NCBI GenBank assembly: GCA_012064415.1
Contig: SSNU01000035.1
Coordinates: 123,779-187,778, forward strand
Origin: Gyrodactylus bullatarudis
Taxonomy: Eukaryota; Platyhelminthes; Monogenea; Gyrodactylidea; Gyrodactylidae
Length of the DNA stretch: 64,000 nucleotides
Direction: 5' to 3'
The position numbers and the translations under genes are program-made. The first letter of the stretch is position 1; every line of letters starts with the position of its first letter. The notes below the pieces were generated by a model that had not been told where the DNA came from, searched no databases, and saw only the letters and a program-made list of their open reading frames with translations. Shown here piece after piece: positions 35,401 through 44,848 of the stretch.

Positions 35401-37497
35401 TCTTAATAATACCAAAGATATCAAATAATATTTTATTTACAGGCATTAGAGGAAATTTCCTTTGTTTATTTTGAAGATTTGAAGTAAAATAATCTGATGA
35501 CAAATGAATCGAAAAAGTTTAACTTCGGGTCCTACTCCTTCGTAAAATTAAAATTTTGTTTTGATTTCTTGAAATAATTGAAAATTCCAATTTTTTTGTC
35601 TTATTTTGAAATTTGATTTTTATTTGGGACATTTTCGTAATTAAAAAAAGACTAAATTTCCTTTAAAGGCCTTATTTGTGAAATAACTGGCATCATCTTC
35701 TTCGGTGGCCCGGCTCAAAACCGATGTGTGTAAGCACTTATCAGAACTAAATTTCCATTATTTTAAATATCTTTCAGAATTATTTTTTATTCAAACAACT
35801 TTTGGACTGATTCCATTATGTGATTTTGGAAATAATTTTTTTATTGACTATCCGGTGAAAAATATTTAATGATGAGTATGTTACAAGGTACGCCAGACAG
35901 TTTCATTTGTTGGTTTTATCTCAAAATCTAGATATTTTCCGCAAGCTTTTGAGCATTTTGAAATACAAGTTTAAGCTTATTTTGAATATACTCCTGATAA
36001 ATATCTTGAGAAGAAGTTTCATCAGAAATTCATTCAAATCTTTTGATTTAGAATTTCCTTAGATTTCCTATATACAGATATTAATAGATTTGGGTGTTTT
36101 TTCATTGCTATTATTTATTATACCTTGATTCTTTCTATATAATAGACATGAAATTTTCATCCTTTCTACTAAATTGACCACTGATGTAATATGTGTTTAA
36201 CCATTTCAAAGCATTACTATATTATTGTAGCTGAAAGAGAGAAGAAACCGACAGTAAATTTGTAAGAATTCATCCAGGACAAACACTTAGTGTTTATTCC
36301 CAATGCCTACACAGAAGGAGCAGATGTTTAAGTATTCTCTTGAAGAAACCTATCCCCCAATGTAACATTATCGTTCTTAAATTTCAAGATATTATTAGGT
36401 TATTTTTGAATTTCTACAAATAAATTTTAATTTAAATATTTTATTTTTCCAGAAAAATTAAGAGAGTCTATTAACTTTGAAAATTAAAATCGCAACTGAA
36501 AATAATACTGAAAAGGTTTCTACAGATCTTTCTGAAAATTCTGACTATAAACGCTTAAGTTTAAGTGAATAAAATCTCAGTTTGGACATGAAAAGGACAT
36601 TTCTTTTCTTTCATTTGTCACGTAGCACGTTTATACTCAACCAGATATCACACACTCTCAGAATGTGATGTCGATCAAATTTCAGCATGTTGATGCTCAT
36701 CAAAGATTAGATCAGGAACTGAATATTTCATTGAACACCCTTATGTATATGGAATATATATTTCTGATCAACACTATATCTTTTCTAATATATACAGTAA
36801 TTTTAGATTAAATATTAGAATTCTTTCTTCCTTTGTTTAAGTTTTTATTTATTGTGATACAGAATAAAAGAATTTGAACGAGATTTCCATTCTATTTATT
36901 ATATAAGTTTGTACAGTTTTTTATTTCTTTGGAAGAAATAAATTTTCTGAATAATTTTTCGAGTATGAAGGAGATTTGTTCTATCCTTTTAGTATTAGAA
37001 TGAAAATCTGTTCCTTTCCAGAGTTGATTTAACGAATACAACTCCTAATTAATCGAGAAAATGTATTGTGAATTTTCAATTTTATCTTTATACAATAGCA
37101 GATTTGAATCTCACTCTCGGTTCGACTGCTGTTTTTAATTTTCAATAAATTCTTACTACGTAACCTCAATAGAATTGTGACTGAAAAATTCTAACCTTTT
37201 GGCATCATAATCTCAAAATATTTTATTCTTCAAAAATATGCAAAACACCTATCTGGTGAGTAGTTTGGAGAATACATTAAAAGTTTATTCATGACTTTTT
37301 CGGTACCGATGGAAAAAAAATATATTTTTGTAACTAGTTTTAGGTTTCATGGATCTGATGAAAGAATTAAGACTTACATTAAAATCTATGTTAACTTGTT
37401 TTTATAACTTTTAGATATTAACTCCTCATCAATGAGTAGATGGAGCTTGTTCACATACCTATTGTCAGTCATTCTTCTCGTCCTAAGACAATTCTAA
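5088..37497 (+). CDS. GPI-anchored Ig-superfamily cell-surface protein (8 exons)
   Basis: Eight exons join in matching phases: 5088-5424, 6554-6681, 11930-12164, 12773-12840, 30497-30812, 30872-31201, 34191-34229 and 37415-37497. They sum to 1536 nt, 511 residues plus stop. Order: signal peptide (1-15), three Ig-like domains (about 16-112, 113-233, 234-361), one fibronectin-III-like domain (362-471), a short linker and a C-terminal GPI signal. All donors are GT and all acceptors AG; most donors are GTGAGT. No cytoplasmic tail exists, so the product should sit on the outer leaflet and act in cell recognition or adhesion. I recognise no specific orthologue; contactin/fasciclin-like molecules have similar parts but are larger. 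Transcript data could add exons in the long introns. Confidence 0.75.
5510..6200 (+). pseudogene. LINE reverse-transcriptase relic in intron 1
   Basis: Broken frames read SFDELFEFLYSELDKLHLSI and INPNKTKILPLF, then IEDLGISYDHNLSFIPHIK, LLFKQFILPTFDYASGL. These match the post-catalytic region of the jockey/CR1-type LINE at 53.5-54.7 kb (QDLGLNYSNKLDTSIHATSI; LFKHCILPHLDYGASLL). Several stops and frameshifts show it is dead. The catalytic core is absent, consistent with a 5'-truncated copy. Confidence 0.65.
6386..6475 (+). repeat. Dispersed repeat, copy 1 (partner at 35677)
   Basis: TGTGAAATAACTGGCATCAT and CTTCTTC are shared exactly with 35677-35703. After an extra segment, GCT(G/C)AAAA-CC-ATGTG and TTATCAGAA are shared again. 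Probably a short interspersed element of unknown class. Confidence 0.6.
6554..6681 (+). CDS. Ig-superfamily gene exon 2: first half of Ig-like domain 2
   Basis: Acceptor TTCTTTAG, donor AAG/GTGAGT. The exon starts in phase 1 and ends in phase 0. It encodes KPRFIDNPKYGIIPDNANQE then VELICQVEND, the B-strand cysteine of an Ig fold. The following 5.2 kb intron separates it from the F-strand half. Confidence 0.75.
9165..9215 (-). repeat. Dispersed ~60-nt repeat family, copy in intron 2
   Basis: Reads GATGGGAATTTATAAC then TTTTACAAAATCCTCAATTA on the minus strand. The same core (GAxGATGGGAATxT...TTTTACAAAA(A)CTCAA) recurs at 31322-31385, 41232-41300 and 44445-44515 on plus, and at about 43020-43085 on minus. 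Unclassified. Confidence 0.45.
10900..10940 (+). repeat. TTTGGCGCCAA-containing dispersed repeat, copy 1
   Basis: GAAATTTGGCGCCAACAC is shared with 20752-20768. Related but diverged versions lie at 9035-9065 (TTTGGCGC) and 31885-31920 (CGCCAAAT). TTTGGCGC is also the E2F-type binding word, but here it travels with a repeat. Confidence 0.5.
11930..12164 (+). CDS. Ig-superfamily gene exon 3: second half of Ig-like domain 2
   Basis: Acceptor ATTTTTAG, in phase 0 as required. It contains DDYKCTAKSRIS, the YxC F-strand signature of Ig domains, then a charged linker (YKKFYEKDYLDGLMLKLDQL). The donor GTGAGA at 12165 leaves one base, which joins to exon 4 as a serine codon. If this donor is skipped, translation stops four codons later (EKNF), which would make a short secreted form. 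Confidence 0.7.
12773..12840 (+). CDS. Ig-superfamily gene exon 4: start of Ig-like domain 3
   Basis: A 68-nt exon with a strong pyrimidine tract (TTTTTTTTTCAG) and GTGAGT donor. It encodes KPLISIDQKKVYTTYNANVI, the A-B strands of an I-set-like domain, and ends in phase 0 before a 17.7 kb intron. Confidence 0.75.
14436..14731 (+). mobile_element. SINE or retrozyme-like element with a hammerhead-like core, flanked by 31-nt direct repeats
   Basis: Direct repeats 14436-14466 and 14701-14731 differ at one position (AAACACTG(T/G)AATTTC..ATTATTC). Inside is a pol III B-box-like word, GGTTCGTATCC (14552-14562). Twelve bases on comes CTGTCGA (14576-14582), a GTCC/GCAC arm with loop TAATAA, and CGAAACG (14596-14602). 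This matches the hammerhead order CTGANGA-helix II-GAAA with one invariant base changed (A6 to T) and one helix II mismatch. Its arrangement next to a B box is like the ribozyme-bearing SINEs of schistosomes. Part of the flanking repeat recurs inverted at 18636-18656, so the repeats may belong to the element rather than to its target. Confidence 0.5.
18636..18656 (-). repeat. Third copy of the terminal repeat of the HHR-like element
   Basis: The minus strand reads AAATTTCTACATTGTGATC, sharing 17 bases with the direct repeats at 14436 and 14701. A run of cytosines follows. No further element sequence was recognised. Confidence 0.35.
20000..20045 (-). repeat. Dispersed AAAGTTCAAAAAATGG repeat, inverted copy
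   Basis: On the minus strand it reads GGCGCAAAGTTCAAAAAATG, matching the left part of the plus-strand copy at 20730-20768. Confidence 0.4.
20730..20768 (+). repeat. TTTGGCGCCAA-containing dispersed repeat, copy 2
   Basis: AAAGTTCAAAAAATGGGAAT followed by TTGGCGCCAACAC. It is the best copy of a family with members near 9035, 10900, 20000 and 31885. Confidence 0.5.
26122..26275 (-). mobile_element. tRNA-derived SINE, copy 1
   Basis: On the minus strand the head starts CGGTGTGGCGCAGTGG. CGGTGTG pairs perfectly with CACACCG 82 nt on, like an acceptor stem. TGGCGCAGTGG is a canonical A box and GGTTCAAACCC a B box. The body (CTCTTTCCCTGTTCCCTTAT then TTGTACAAATC) ends in an A-run at about 26122-26131. 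The pseudo-anticodon region is not tRNA-like, so this is a SINE and not a functional tRNA gene. Confidence 0.75.
26562..26720 (-). mobile_element. tRNA-derived SINE, copy 2
   Basis: Same orientation and family as the copy 440 nt away. It lacks about 20 nt between the A and B boxes, and its B box reads GGTTTAAACCC. Its 3' tail is longer (TTTCTATGAATAAATATAAA). The left arm of a large inverted repeat begins 17 nt beyond its head. Confidence 0.75.
26739..27282. repeat. Large inverted repeat (foldback element), arms ~162 nt
   Basis: Left arm 26739-26900 and right arm 27119-27282 are reverse complements with few differences, for example TACATCGCATAGACCAAGTG, CAATCCCTGCTAATTCGTAC and TTAAACTTCGTATCTTTTAT. 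Inside them a second inverted pair (CTCATTCAA(T/C)TAGAGAATTT near 26963, complement near 27072) continues the fold. The whole could form a hairpin of over 180 bp when intron 4 is transcribed. No coding frame. Confidence 0.8.
30497..30812 (+). CDS. Ig-superfamily gene exon 5: remainder of Ig-like domain 3
   Basis: Acceptor TTTTTCCAG in phase 0. It begins AKVTGEPFPQVWC, the C-strand GxPxPxV(W) block of I-set domains, and ends KYYCRAVNEYGESVSEQIEI, a textbook F-G strand (YYCRAxNxxG). This is the clearest Ig domain in the protein. The middle is a longer-than-usual insertion rich in N and R. Donor G/GTACAT, phase 1. Confidence 0.85.
30872..31201 (+). CDS. Ig-superfamily gene exon 6: fibronectin type III-like domain
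   Basis: A single exon of 110 codons in symmetrical phase 1-1, a usual arrangement for a shuffled extracellular module. It follows exon 5 after an intron of only 59 nt. The beta-strand pattern (KLEVISSENGEFSDFYDLKV ... SEKSEYNLKLNGCTD) resembles FN3, but the tryptophan of strand B is missing, so the assignment is tentative. Two cysteines (NGCTDHECTEE) could form a local disulphide. Confidence 0.65.
31202..34190 (+). other. Intron 6 of the Ig-superfamily gene (3.0 kb)
   Basis: Contains a dispersed repeat copy at 31322-31385, a diverged GGCGCC-family copy near 31885 and a 190-bp inverted-repeat element at 33081-33270. No exon seen. Confidence 0.5.
33081..33270. mobile_element. MITE-like element with ~37-nt terminal inverted repeats
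   Basis: GTATTTCTATTGAAACATCT with TATTTTTATTGAAACAC at 33081-33117 is matched by its near-complement at 33234-33270. The 116-nt centre is non-coding. No target duplication is certain. Confidence 0.6.
34191..34229 (+). CDS. Ig-superfamily gene exon 7: linker
   Basis: A 39-nt exon (13 codons) between TTCTTTTCAG and GTAAGT, phase 1-1. It encodes GNNMADVFKQIN and connects the FN3-like domain to the anchor signal. Confidence 0.65.
34230..37414 (+). other. Intron 7 of the Ig-superfamily gene (3.2 kb)
   Basis: Holds the second copy of the 6386-type repeat (35677-35746) and a possible alternative terminal exon at 36233. The rest is AT-rich with no recognisable feature. Confidence 0.5.
35677..35746 (+). 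repeat. Dispersed repeat, copy 2 (partner at 6386)
   Basis: Shares the first 27 bases exactly with 6386-6412 and the final TTATCAGAA. It is more GC-rich in the middle (GGTGGCCCGGCTCAAAACC), which may be nearer the ancestral form. Confidence 0.6.
37415..37497 (+). CDS. Ig-superfamily gene exon 8: GPI-anchor signal and stop
   Basis: The acceptor TAACTTTTAG opens in the phase left by exon 7. The residues are small and polar (INSSSMSRW), offering an omega site, then a hydrophobic end, SLFTYLLSVILLVLRQF, and TAA. No residues follow that could be cytoplasmic, apart from RQF. This is the pattern of a GPI-anchor addition signal; a single-pass anchor with no tail is the alternative. Confidence 0.7.
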
Positions 37498-40400
37498 ACA
37501 AAATCCCATTTGCGTTCCTCAAGTTTTTTACGACTGTCAGCAAATTTCAGAAGAAAATCCATTAACGAATCCAGTCAAATAATAATTTATCATAAATTCA
37601 AACAAAGATTCTGAGTAAAATATATATTATATTTATATTTATGGGAGGAAATCTATACCCATAAGTGACAATAATTGCATTTCTTAAATTTTTTTTTCCA
37701 ATTCTAACCAAGGCCTAACAAATTTAATAATTAAATTCGAATTTAGAAAATATCTTTTGTACAAAAACACACTTGGATATATATTTTCACTGTTTTGTTA
37801 AATATTTATTATTATTTCTTTGAAACTTTTCATTTTTGTAATGTTGCTAATTATTCCGAAGTATCTATGGATGAGGATGATTTGAATCAGAAGATGAACA
37901 TCAAAGAACATTTTTAAATCAAATTTTATCATAAAAATTAAATCCCAATATTCAAAGAAAAAATGTAAAATTTGTATCCTTCCAATTATCAGTCTACTTG
38001 TGAGTAGGTGTTTCTGTTTCTGGGAAATTAACTGAACTTATCTTGAGTAGACTATTTTTCAAAATTTTCACTGTTTTTCGATTTGATAATGAAATAGGTT
38101 CCAAAAAATTTACTACATTTATTGTTATATACAAATTATTATTGTGAAAAATAAAACTTATTGATATTAAATCGTGTTTTATTTCAGGAGTGAAGATTTT
38201 TTTCGTCTTTAGCCTTCTAAATGTTTATTTAAACGATGTTTTTAAAATTCTTTACCAACCAACTTTGCAGAGGTTGCTTTTATATGATGAATATATTATT
38301 AATTTCAAAATAATTGGGGAACCTCTAGAAATGGATTAAACGAAGCTTCCACTGAATAGAGATATCTTTTCTTGAAGAGATGTTCCTGTTCAGAATATGT
38401 AACAAAAATATGTTACGACTGAATTTTAGTCACTAGAATACTCGAGTTTCAATGGAATCCAACGATAACTACTTGTGCTCAAGGAGGATATTCGTCAAAT
38501 ATGATTAACCTCTGATAATATTATTGGAGGATTTGTTCATCACTTCTCATTGCTTATATTGGGGACAGTCTCTCCATCAAAGTAGTTTAAATTGACTGAT
38601 TGGGGCCTGGAATTGTAAAATTTCATCTTTTTTTTCTTTAGAGTGTTGAAAAGTTCAGGAAAAAGATCACTTGCAGTTTGTTCTTAATAACGAAAGCTTA
38701 TCGGAAATTCTTGGAAATAGACCTGAAAATTATTCACCTCTAGAGTAATCCACAAAGTAGAAGAATAAGCAAGTAACACTGTGAGAGTTATTTTTAAAAA
38801 CTTCAAAGAATTTTAAATTCCCTATATTATTATTATACAGTTACTCTAGATGGCTCATTATATCAAGAAATGATTCATTGTAATTGGGATAAATGATTCT
38901 GATAAATTCCCTCGTAAAAGAATAAATAAATGAAATTGAATTTCTTTTGATCTTTTTCCTCAGGAATTTCGTCTCCCTACTGATTTCCCATCCGTAACAT
39001 CCCAGGCATAGGATGAGAATTTGATAAATCCTTTGATATCATTATCAACAAGCTATTTTCTGATAATTGATCTATACTATAATTCTATAAATTCCTGGGG
39101 AATATATATATACGTATTACAGATATAAATCTCTCTATGATTTGAATAAATGATTGGCACAATAAATAAAAGTTCATTCAAAAGAGGAAAAGATTAACAA
39201 ATAAAAGTTTTGGCTTCTAAATCGAGCACCCATTCGAGTTGAGTTTTTGTACTCAATCACACAGAAATAAAAGGAGCCTGGAATAAAATATTGAAAAATT
39301 ACTTCTAAGAAGGTGAAAAATTGAGACAATTTCGGAATTTAAAAAACCCACCAATTTTTAATATCCAATATTTTCAAAAATTTAATAATCAGCATAATTA
39401 TGAGATGCTTTTGAGATTTGTTTATAATCCGGTCCATAGAGTGATTTTTGGCTGAAGAAAATTTCCCATATACGATTATCGCCCACTAAACCCCACTAGA
39501 ACCCTGAAGATTCAGGTCAAAATTTATAAATAACAAGCAATAATTATATTGAACACTAGGGAAGGTTGAAATTTTTAACCTCATTTTAGGACCAACTTTT
39601 CTGATAGAACTATAAATTCTAAGTATTATTTTATATTGAAGCATGCGTTGAAAATGATTCTCCAATGTGTCATTCGGTTTTGAAAATCCAAAACATTTTA
39701 AATCGCCGCTCTATTTTCAATGAATTTTTACTACGTAATCGCTAAAATCCGGAATATCATTTGATGAGTTTCTCAATTTTTATCTTCAAAAATAGTAATC
39801 TTATCATCAAGAGGGGCTTCATGGTTAATTTCGTTATTTTATCATGTCCGTGGGATATTGTGGGAAAAATGGCCAATGACTTAATGAAGAATGATTTTCA
39901 TGCTTCAAAATTATGCAAAACATGATCTGAATACTAAAATTTATCAGAAAAGTAAGTCCTCTCGTGAGTTGTTCGGAGAAAAAAAAAATTCACCCTAGCC
40001 TATTGAATACTAAATTTCATTACACTTTTTTTCAGCTTTTGATTTTTACGACTTTTACATGGTCTTCCACGTTTTTTATTAATTCTGTAGCCTTTAAATT
40101 TTCGACGTCACACAGCATGATAATCTCCTAGTAAGCTACTTTCAAGGAGATTACTTTGAATTCATTTGGAACATATTCTTGAGGGGAAACTTCTAACCTA
40201 TTAGCGACGGCACACAGATGTTTACAAGGATATCCATTAATCATTGCAAAACGAGCATTGGAGTTTATTGAAATTAACGACTCTTCTTATTTCATTATTG
40301 CGATCTTGAGAAACATAAAATCATTTGTAAGAGCCTAGATTCGCGTAAGTTTTTTTCCACCAAAGGTTCTATGTAAGGAGAAAGTTGCCTTTCAATTTTT

Positions 40401-41230
40401 GAATAGAAGTTGGGCCGTTCTAAGAATTTATCTGACAATAAATTCATATACGAAATTGTGATATTGAATGGATATTGTAGGATTCGATTTTGAAATGGAA
40501 GGAAAGTTTAGAGAAAACAAAAAAATAGTATAGTTGCTTGATCTTTATGCAAGTTTCTTTCTAATTTAGTCATCTCAGGTCTTCACTAGGAAGTTAAAAA
40601 ATGTCTCTCATAAGAGACCAGCGTATCTAGATAAGGCTAAGGGTTAAGTTCTATTAATGAAACTCTTAACAAAATCGTTATTGGCCTTGATTGAATTAAG
40701 CTAAGAGAATTTTCAAAAATTGAATTTTTCACAGATGGAAACTACTGATTACATCTGACTTATAACGTACATTTGAAATGTTGTAAAAGAATAATAATTA
40801 ATCAAAATGAGAATCGTAATAAAACTGAGAGATGTGAGAAAATTCATGCAAACTTTCCAGTTGAACGATGTGCGATATATCGAAGGGATGTCTATTGCAC
40901 ATAATGTACATCTCTCAAAAAAAAACAAAATAAAGTGAATAACATGAGGGCATTAATGTAGCTGAACAACAACAGGAAAAAGTTTGAAAAAAATGGATAT
41001 AAACAAAAGGTTATATTATTAATTTACATAATTGATTTTCAAGTGAGTTCATGGATGGAAGAGTCGCTTGGATGGATGCTCTAGGACAAAGAAAAAAACA
41101 TGTAGTGAACTTGGAAAAGTGATGAAAAATGTTTTTGAACTAGCCAGGATGAAATTTTGTACTTCCTTATTATTTGTGGTATTTATTTGAAATTAGTATT
41201 TTTTAAATTGAAAAATCAAATATAAAGCTG
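37498..41230. other. Gene-free spacer downstream of the Ig-superfamily gene
   Basis: AT-rich throughout. No frames above chance, no RNA genes and no clear repeats were found. The 3' UTR of the Ig gene must start here, but no confident poly(A) signal is visible near 37497. Confidence 0.4.
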
Positions 41231-41231
41231 G

Positions 41232-41300
41232 TTGAGATGAAGATGAGAATTTACTTTTTATACAAAAAACTCAATTATTTCTTCGGAAAGTTGGGAAAAA
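41232..41300 (+). repeat. Dispersed ~60-nt repeat family copy
   Basis: GAAGATGAGAATTTACTTTT, then ACAAAAAACTCAATTATT and CTTCGGAAAGT; closely matches 44445-44515. It overlaps the 3' end of the neighbouring GIY-YIG frame. Confidence 0.5.
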
Positions 41301-41379
41301 AAATTATTTTTTTTTTTAAAACTCTCCAATAAATAGCAAAAATGGACAAGGTAGTTGAAGATTATAAGAATAGTTTTTT

Positions 41380-41635
41380 TGAACACATAAGTTTGGTTTA
41401 TATAGATCACCCAAACATCTGTTGTATCATCCCCTGCATTTTCGTATAATATTCGTGACCCTTCCAGTCTAAGATGCCTGGTCACGGCTGTATCATTCTT
41501 AAGATGATCGTTTCCTCTAGTTGATAACTTCCTAATTTTACGAACTATATATATAACTTCACAGTCACATTGGAATTTATAAATCAATGGAGTTTTCTCT
41601 TCATATCTAGTAGTCAATTTAAGAAGTGAGTCCAA
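41380..41635 (-). pseudogene. GIY-YIG domain fragment (Penelope-like relic)
   Basis: The minus-strand frame reads LIYKFQCDCEVIYIVRKIRK then LSTRGNDHL. It matches the YKFxCxC..xYIGRTxRxLSTRxxEH pattern of retroelement GIY-YIG domains, with the GRT turn altered to VRK. It differs from the 2.4 kb copy and represents another subfamily. The frame runs on without obvious family sequence to 41258. No reverse transcriptase is attached. Confidence 0.55.
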
Positions 41636-41880
41636 ATAAAAAGCAATTATTTCGAAAGAATATTCTATGAATCGGAGAAGAGACTTCGAGGTCGGGAAGA
41701 AAAAATTTAAGGATGAATTTGAATATATTAAATAAATTTTTGAACAAAGTATAAAAGTAATTTCTTAAATCGCTGTTACACTCCAATCGAATCTACTTTA
41801 TTAATTACTATTCATCTGTTATAGCCAATTGAGAATATCGGATAGTTTTCAAAATCTTTTTGAAATAAGATGAATTATAT

Positions 41881-42480
41881 TAGGTGTGTGAAAAGTTCTC
41901 GGAAAAATTAGCCATGCATGATTAATTAAATTTTTTATTGAAAATGTATGATGAAATATATATAAACTATACATCAAAATAATTGCCGTGTTTTTCTACA
42001 CATTTCTCCCATCGTTGTGAGAGCGTATTCCTCTTTTCCAGAAATCAGGAGACTTTTGAGCAAAATATTCTTCTAGAGAGTTCATGACTTCATCTCTTGA
42101 GTTGAAGATTTTCCCCTTAAGATGATGTTGTAAAGAGCGATAGAGATGATAATCCGTAGGAGAAAGATCTGGACTATAAGGTGAATGCTCCAGTACATCA
42201 ACATCAGACTCCTCAAAAAATCTTTTTTCCTGTTGCGAAACATGAGGTCTGGCATTATCCTGCAAAAAAGTGATCCTTCCGAATCGAGGGTACAACTCTC
42301 TCAACTTTTCTTGCATTTTCCTAAATGACTGGATATAATGATCCGTATTGACAGTCTGATTAGGCTCTAAGAGTTCAAAGTGAATTACTCCTCTACGACA
42401 CCAAAAGATTGTTAAAAGAAGCGACTGTTAAAACAACCGGCAATCTTGAAATTTCAATTCCAAGTTTTTTCCACCAGACA
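41881..42480 (-). mobile_element. 5'-truncated mariner transposon
   Basis: The right end begins at a TA with TAGGTGTGTGAAAAGTTCTC, a mariner-type terminal repeat. The minus strand encodes the C-terminal half of a mariner transposase (next entry). The 5' end of the gene and the other terminal repeat are missing; identity fades near 42430-42480. Confidence 0.75.
41996..42420 (-). pseudogene. Mariner transposase, C-terminal half
   Basis: The frame continues upstream of the first methionine, reading FWCRRGVIHFELLEPNQTV and NTDHYIQSFRKMQEKLRELY. It then contains TFLQDNARPHVSQ with the second catalytic aspartate and SPYSPDLSPTDYHLYRSLQH with the third. The spacing is exactly 34 residues, the D34D signature of the mariner family. 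The first aspartate (TGDE block) and the DNA-binding N-terminus are absent. The usual WWD motif is FWC here. The product would be inactive. Confidence 0.8.
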
Positions 42481-42689
42481 TGCTGATAAGAGGACTGATA
42501 CAAGACACGTGTGAATTTATAATTTTTATTAGATATGTATTGCCTGAATTATTTAAAAGAGCTTATATGCATCTTGAAAGTTCGATTCGAATCAATGGCT
42601 GGAATCCAGAAACAAACCCAAATCATGCCTTTTTCGGCTTGTGTGTTTGTCTTGAAATTCAGAATCTTTTCTTGTTTTTCTTGTGAACA

Positions 42690-44440
42690 AAAGAGAATTT
42701 CTCCAAAATATTATTATTTCATTTCAACAGTACAAGGTAATGAATTTAAACATTTCTATCTGGTGTTTTTCCATTCAAAAGGCTGGCATTAGATTTGTTT
42801 TTATTAGTTCAGCAAAAGTCTGGTTTAAAGGTTCATGGTTGTTTAATCCTTGCTGATAACTGAATGTTTCTTTTCATATCTAATGTTTTTTCCCATTGAC
42901 AAGCCAGGAAAATAAACCATTCTTCTAGCAAAACTATTCACTAATTTGCAACTTATATCTTGCCCTACTCTATTATTATTGAAATTTTTATTGGAAGGCA
43001 TGATTTCCGCGAAGATCTGGGTCTAGATTCCAAAAATTCAATTTCTTGAGAATTTTGTAAAAAATCATAAACTCCCATGGCAAACTATGCAGGCATTGGG
43101 AATGCTTCGAGATGCCAGTAGATGCCAGCCAATTTCAAATGAACTCGATTCTAAACTGTCTAATCGTGTTTTCTAGAGAAATTTCATTCATAACACGTAA
43201 ATGAGCATCTCAGAAATAGAGCTAAATTCTTGTGAAAAAGCATCTAGAACAGAAAAAAAACTCGATTTCAGGAATTATTTTTATCTGGTCTTAATCTTAC
43301 TAGAAAACTGTATTTCAGGATTTAGGAAACAAAAAATTTAAAAAATCTTTTCCTCTTTTAAATAAGCCTATTATTATCCTCAAACATTGATTTTTCATCA
43401 AATTATCTGATCGAGATCAACACTCATTACAAATAACCAGTAAAGAGATAAAAATCGCACACTTCATACTAATTTAGTCAGTTTTTGAACCGACTATCGC
43501 TGATATGAAAATGGGAATTGATCTCTCATTTTTATCAAGAGGGAATTTTCAGATTTCCGGTACAAAGGTCCCCATTGACCATATGAAGTAAAACTGTAAA
43601 TTAAATATTTTTAAGATGAATACTTTCAAGTTAACTGCATTTTTCTTGAAATTAAGAGTCGTAAAATTATTTTTCAAATTGAAATTTAATTTTTACAGGA
43701 TAGTCGACCTTTATTCCACCTTTATTTAATTACCTGTTTAATTTTGCTCTTAAATCTCAATTTAAAATCAATAATTTCTAGTTCAACAAAACTGTTAACC
43801 AGTTGTAGTCTTTCGCAACATTTCTAATGTATTTTCTTTCATTGCTTTATTGACAAGCCGGGAGAAAAAAACCATTATTTGAGGGAGAAATAAAGAAAAA
43901 AGTGAACTCCATGCTCGAATTTCCGTTCATGTCTCTCTAATGGATTGATTTTAATCAGAGATTTTTATTCCAAATTCCGTTTCTCGCGATTCATCAATAA
44001 ACAATTCACAATGAAAAATGCATTAAAACTAGCTCAGTCATCATAATTCATGGGAGAGAGGATGTGATGATGATTTCAATCCAATGTCATTAATTTCTAT
44101 TCTATTTATCTTGAAAAAGTTCATATCAGATGGAATATCTTGTTGGTTATAAACAGTAGATGGGTACTGGGAAAATATTTCAAATCGAATTGAATACAGC
44201 TGAAATGGAAAAAGTCCTAAAATAAACTCGAAAACACCGAAACTCAATGGCTGCTGGAGATAGATTTAGTAAATTTTCTATTTCTAGCCAGGGTCAGAAT
44301 CTTTTCTTCAGGAGTAATCGAATGATTTATAAAACCTATTTATGGACTAGTTGCAAATAGATTTTGTATTATAAATTATGATTTATAGTTAACGTGTTGA
44401 ATTTAACCCTCTCGTACCAAAAGGACGCAAATCTGATTGA
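42690..44440. other. Spacer without genes
   Basis: AT-rich. Only a minus-strand copy of the dispersed repeat (about 43020-43085) and a partial plus-strand one (about 43497-43540) were noticed. Confidence 0.4.
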
Positions 44441-44444
44441 CACT

Positions 44445-44515
44445 GAAAATGAGAATTTGCGTTTTTAACAAAAAACTCAAGATTTTGCTTCGGAAAGTCA
44501 GGAAAATAATGAGCC
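44445..44515 (+). repeat. Dispersed ~60-nt repeat family copy
   Basis: GAAAATGAGAATTTGCGTTT, then AACAAAAAACTCAAGATTTT and GCTTCGGAAAGTCAGGAAAA; the closest relative is at 41232-41300. Confidence 0.5.
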
Positions 44516-44848
44516 AATAAGTTGGGAAAATTAAAAAAATTCAATCTGACGAAAAATAATACCGATTTTTAAATTTTGAAAATGCACCAAATTTCCACTT
44601 TTTCAACTTTCGAATCCAAAACTTTTGTCGATTTCGAAGATTTGATGCAATAAAATGCAAATATTCGAGACCAAAATTAGATAGAGAATTCGAATTCGGC
44701 TACAGAAATTCACAGAAATGCCTCGTTATTGGGGAAATCTAAATTTCACACAATTTTATTACCTTTGTCAACCTTTGCGGAAAAAATATTTCGTCAAGAT
44801 ATTCTCAGACTGATTTATGTCAGACAGCCCCTTTCATGTTCTTGTAAT

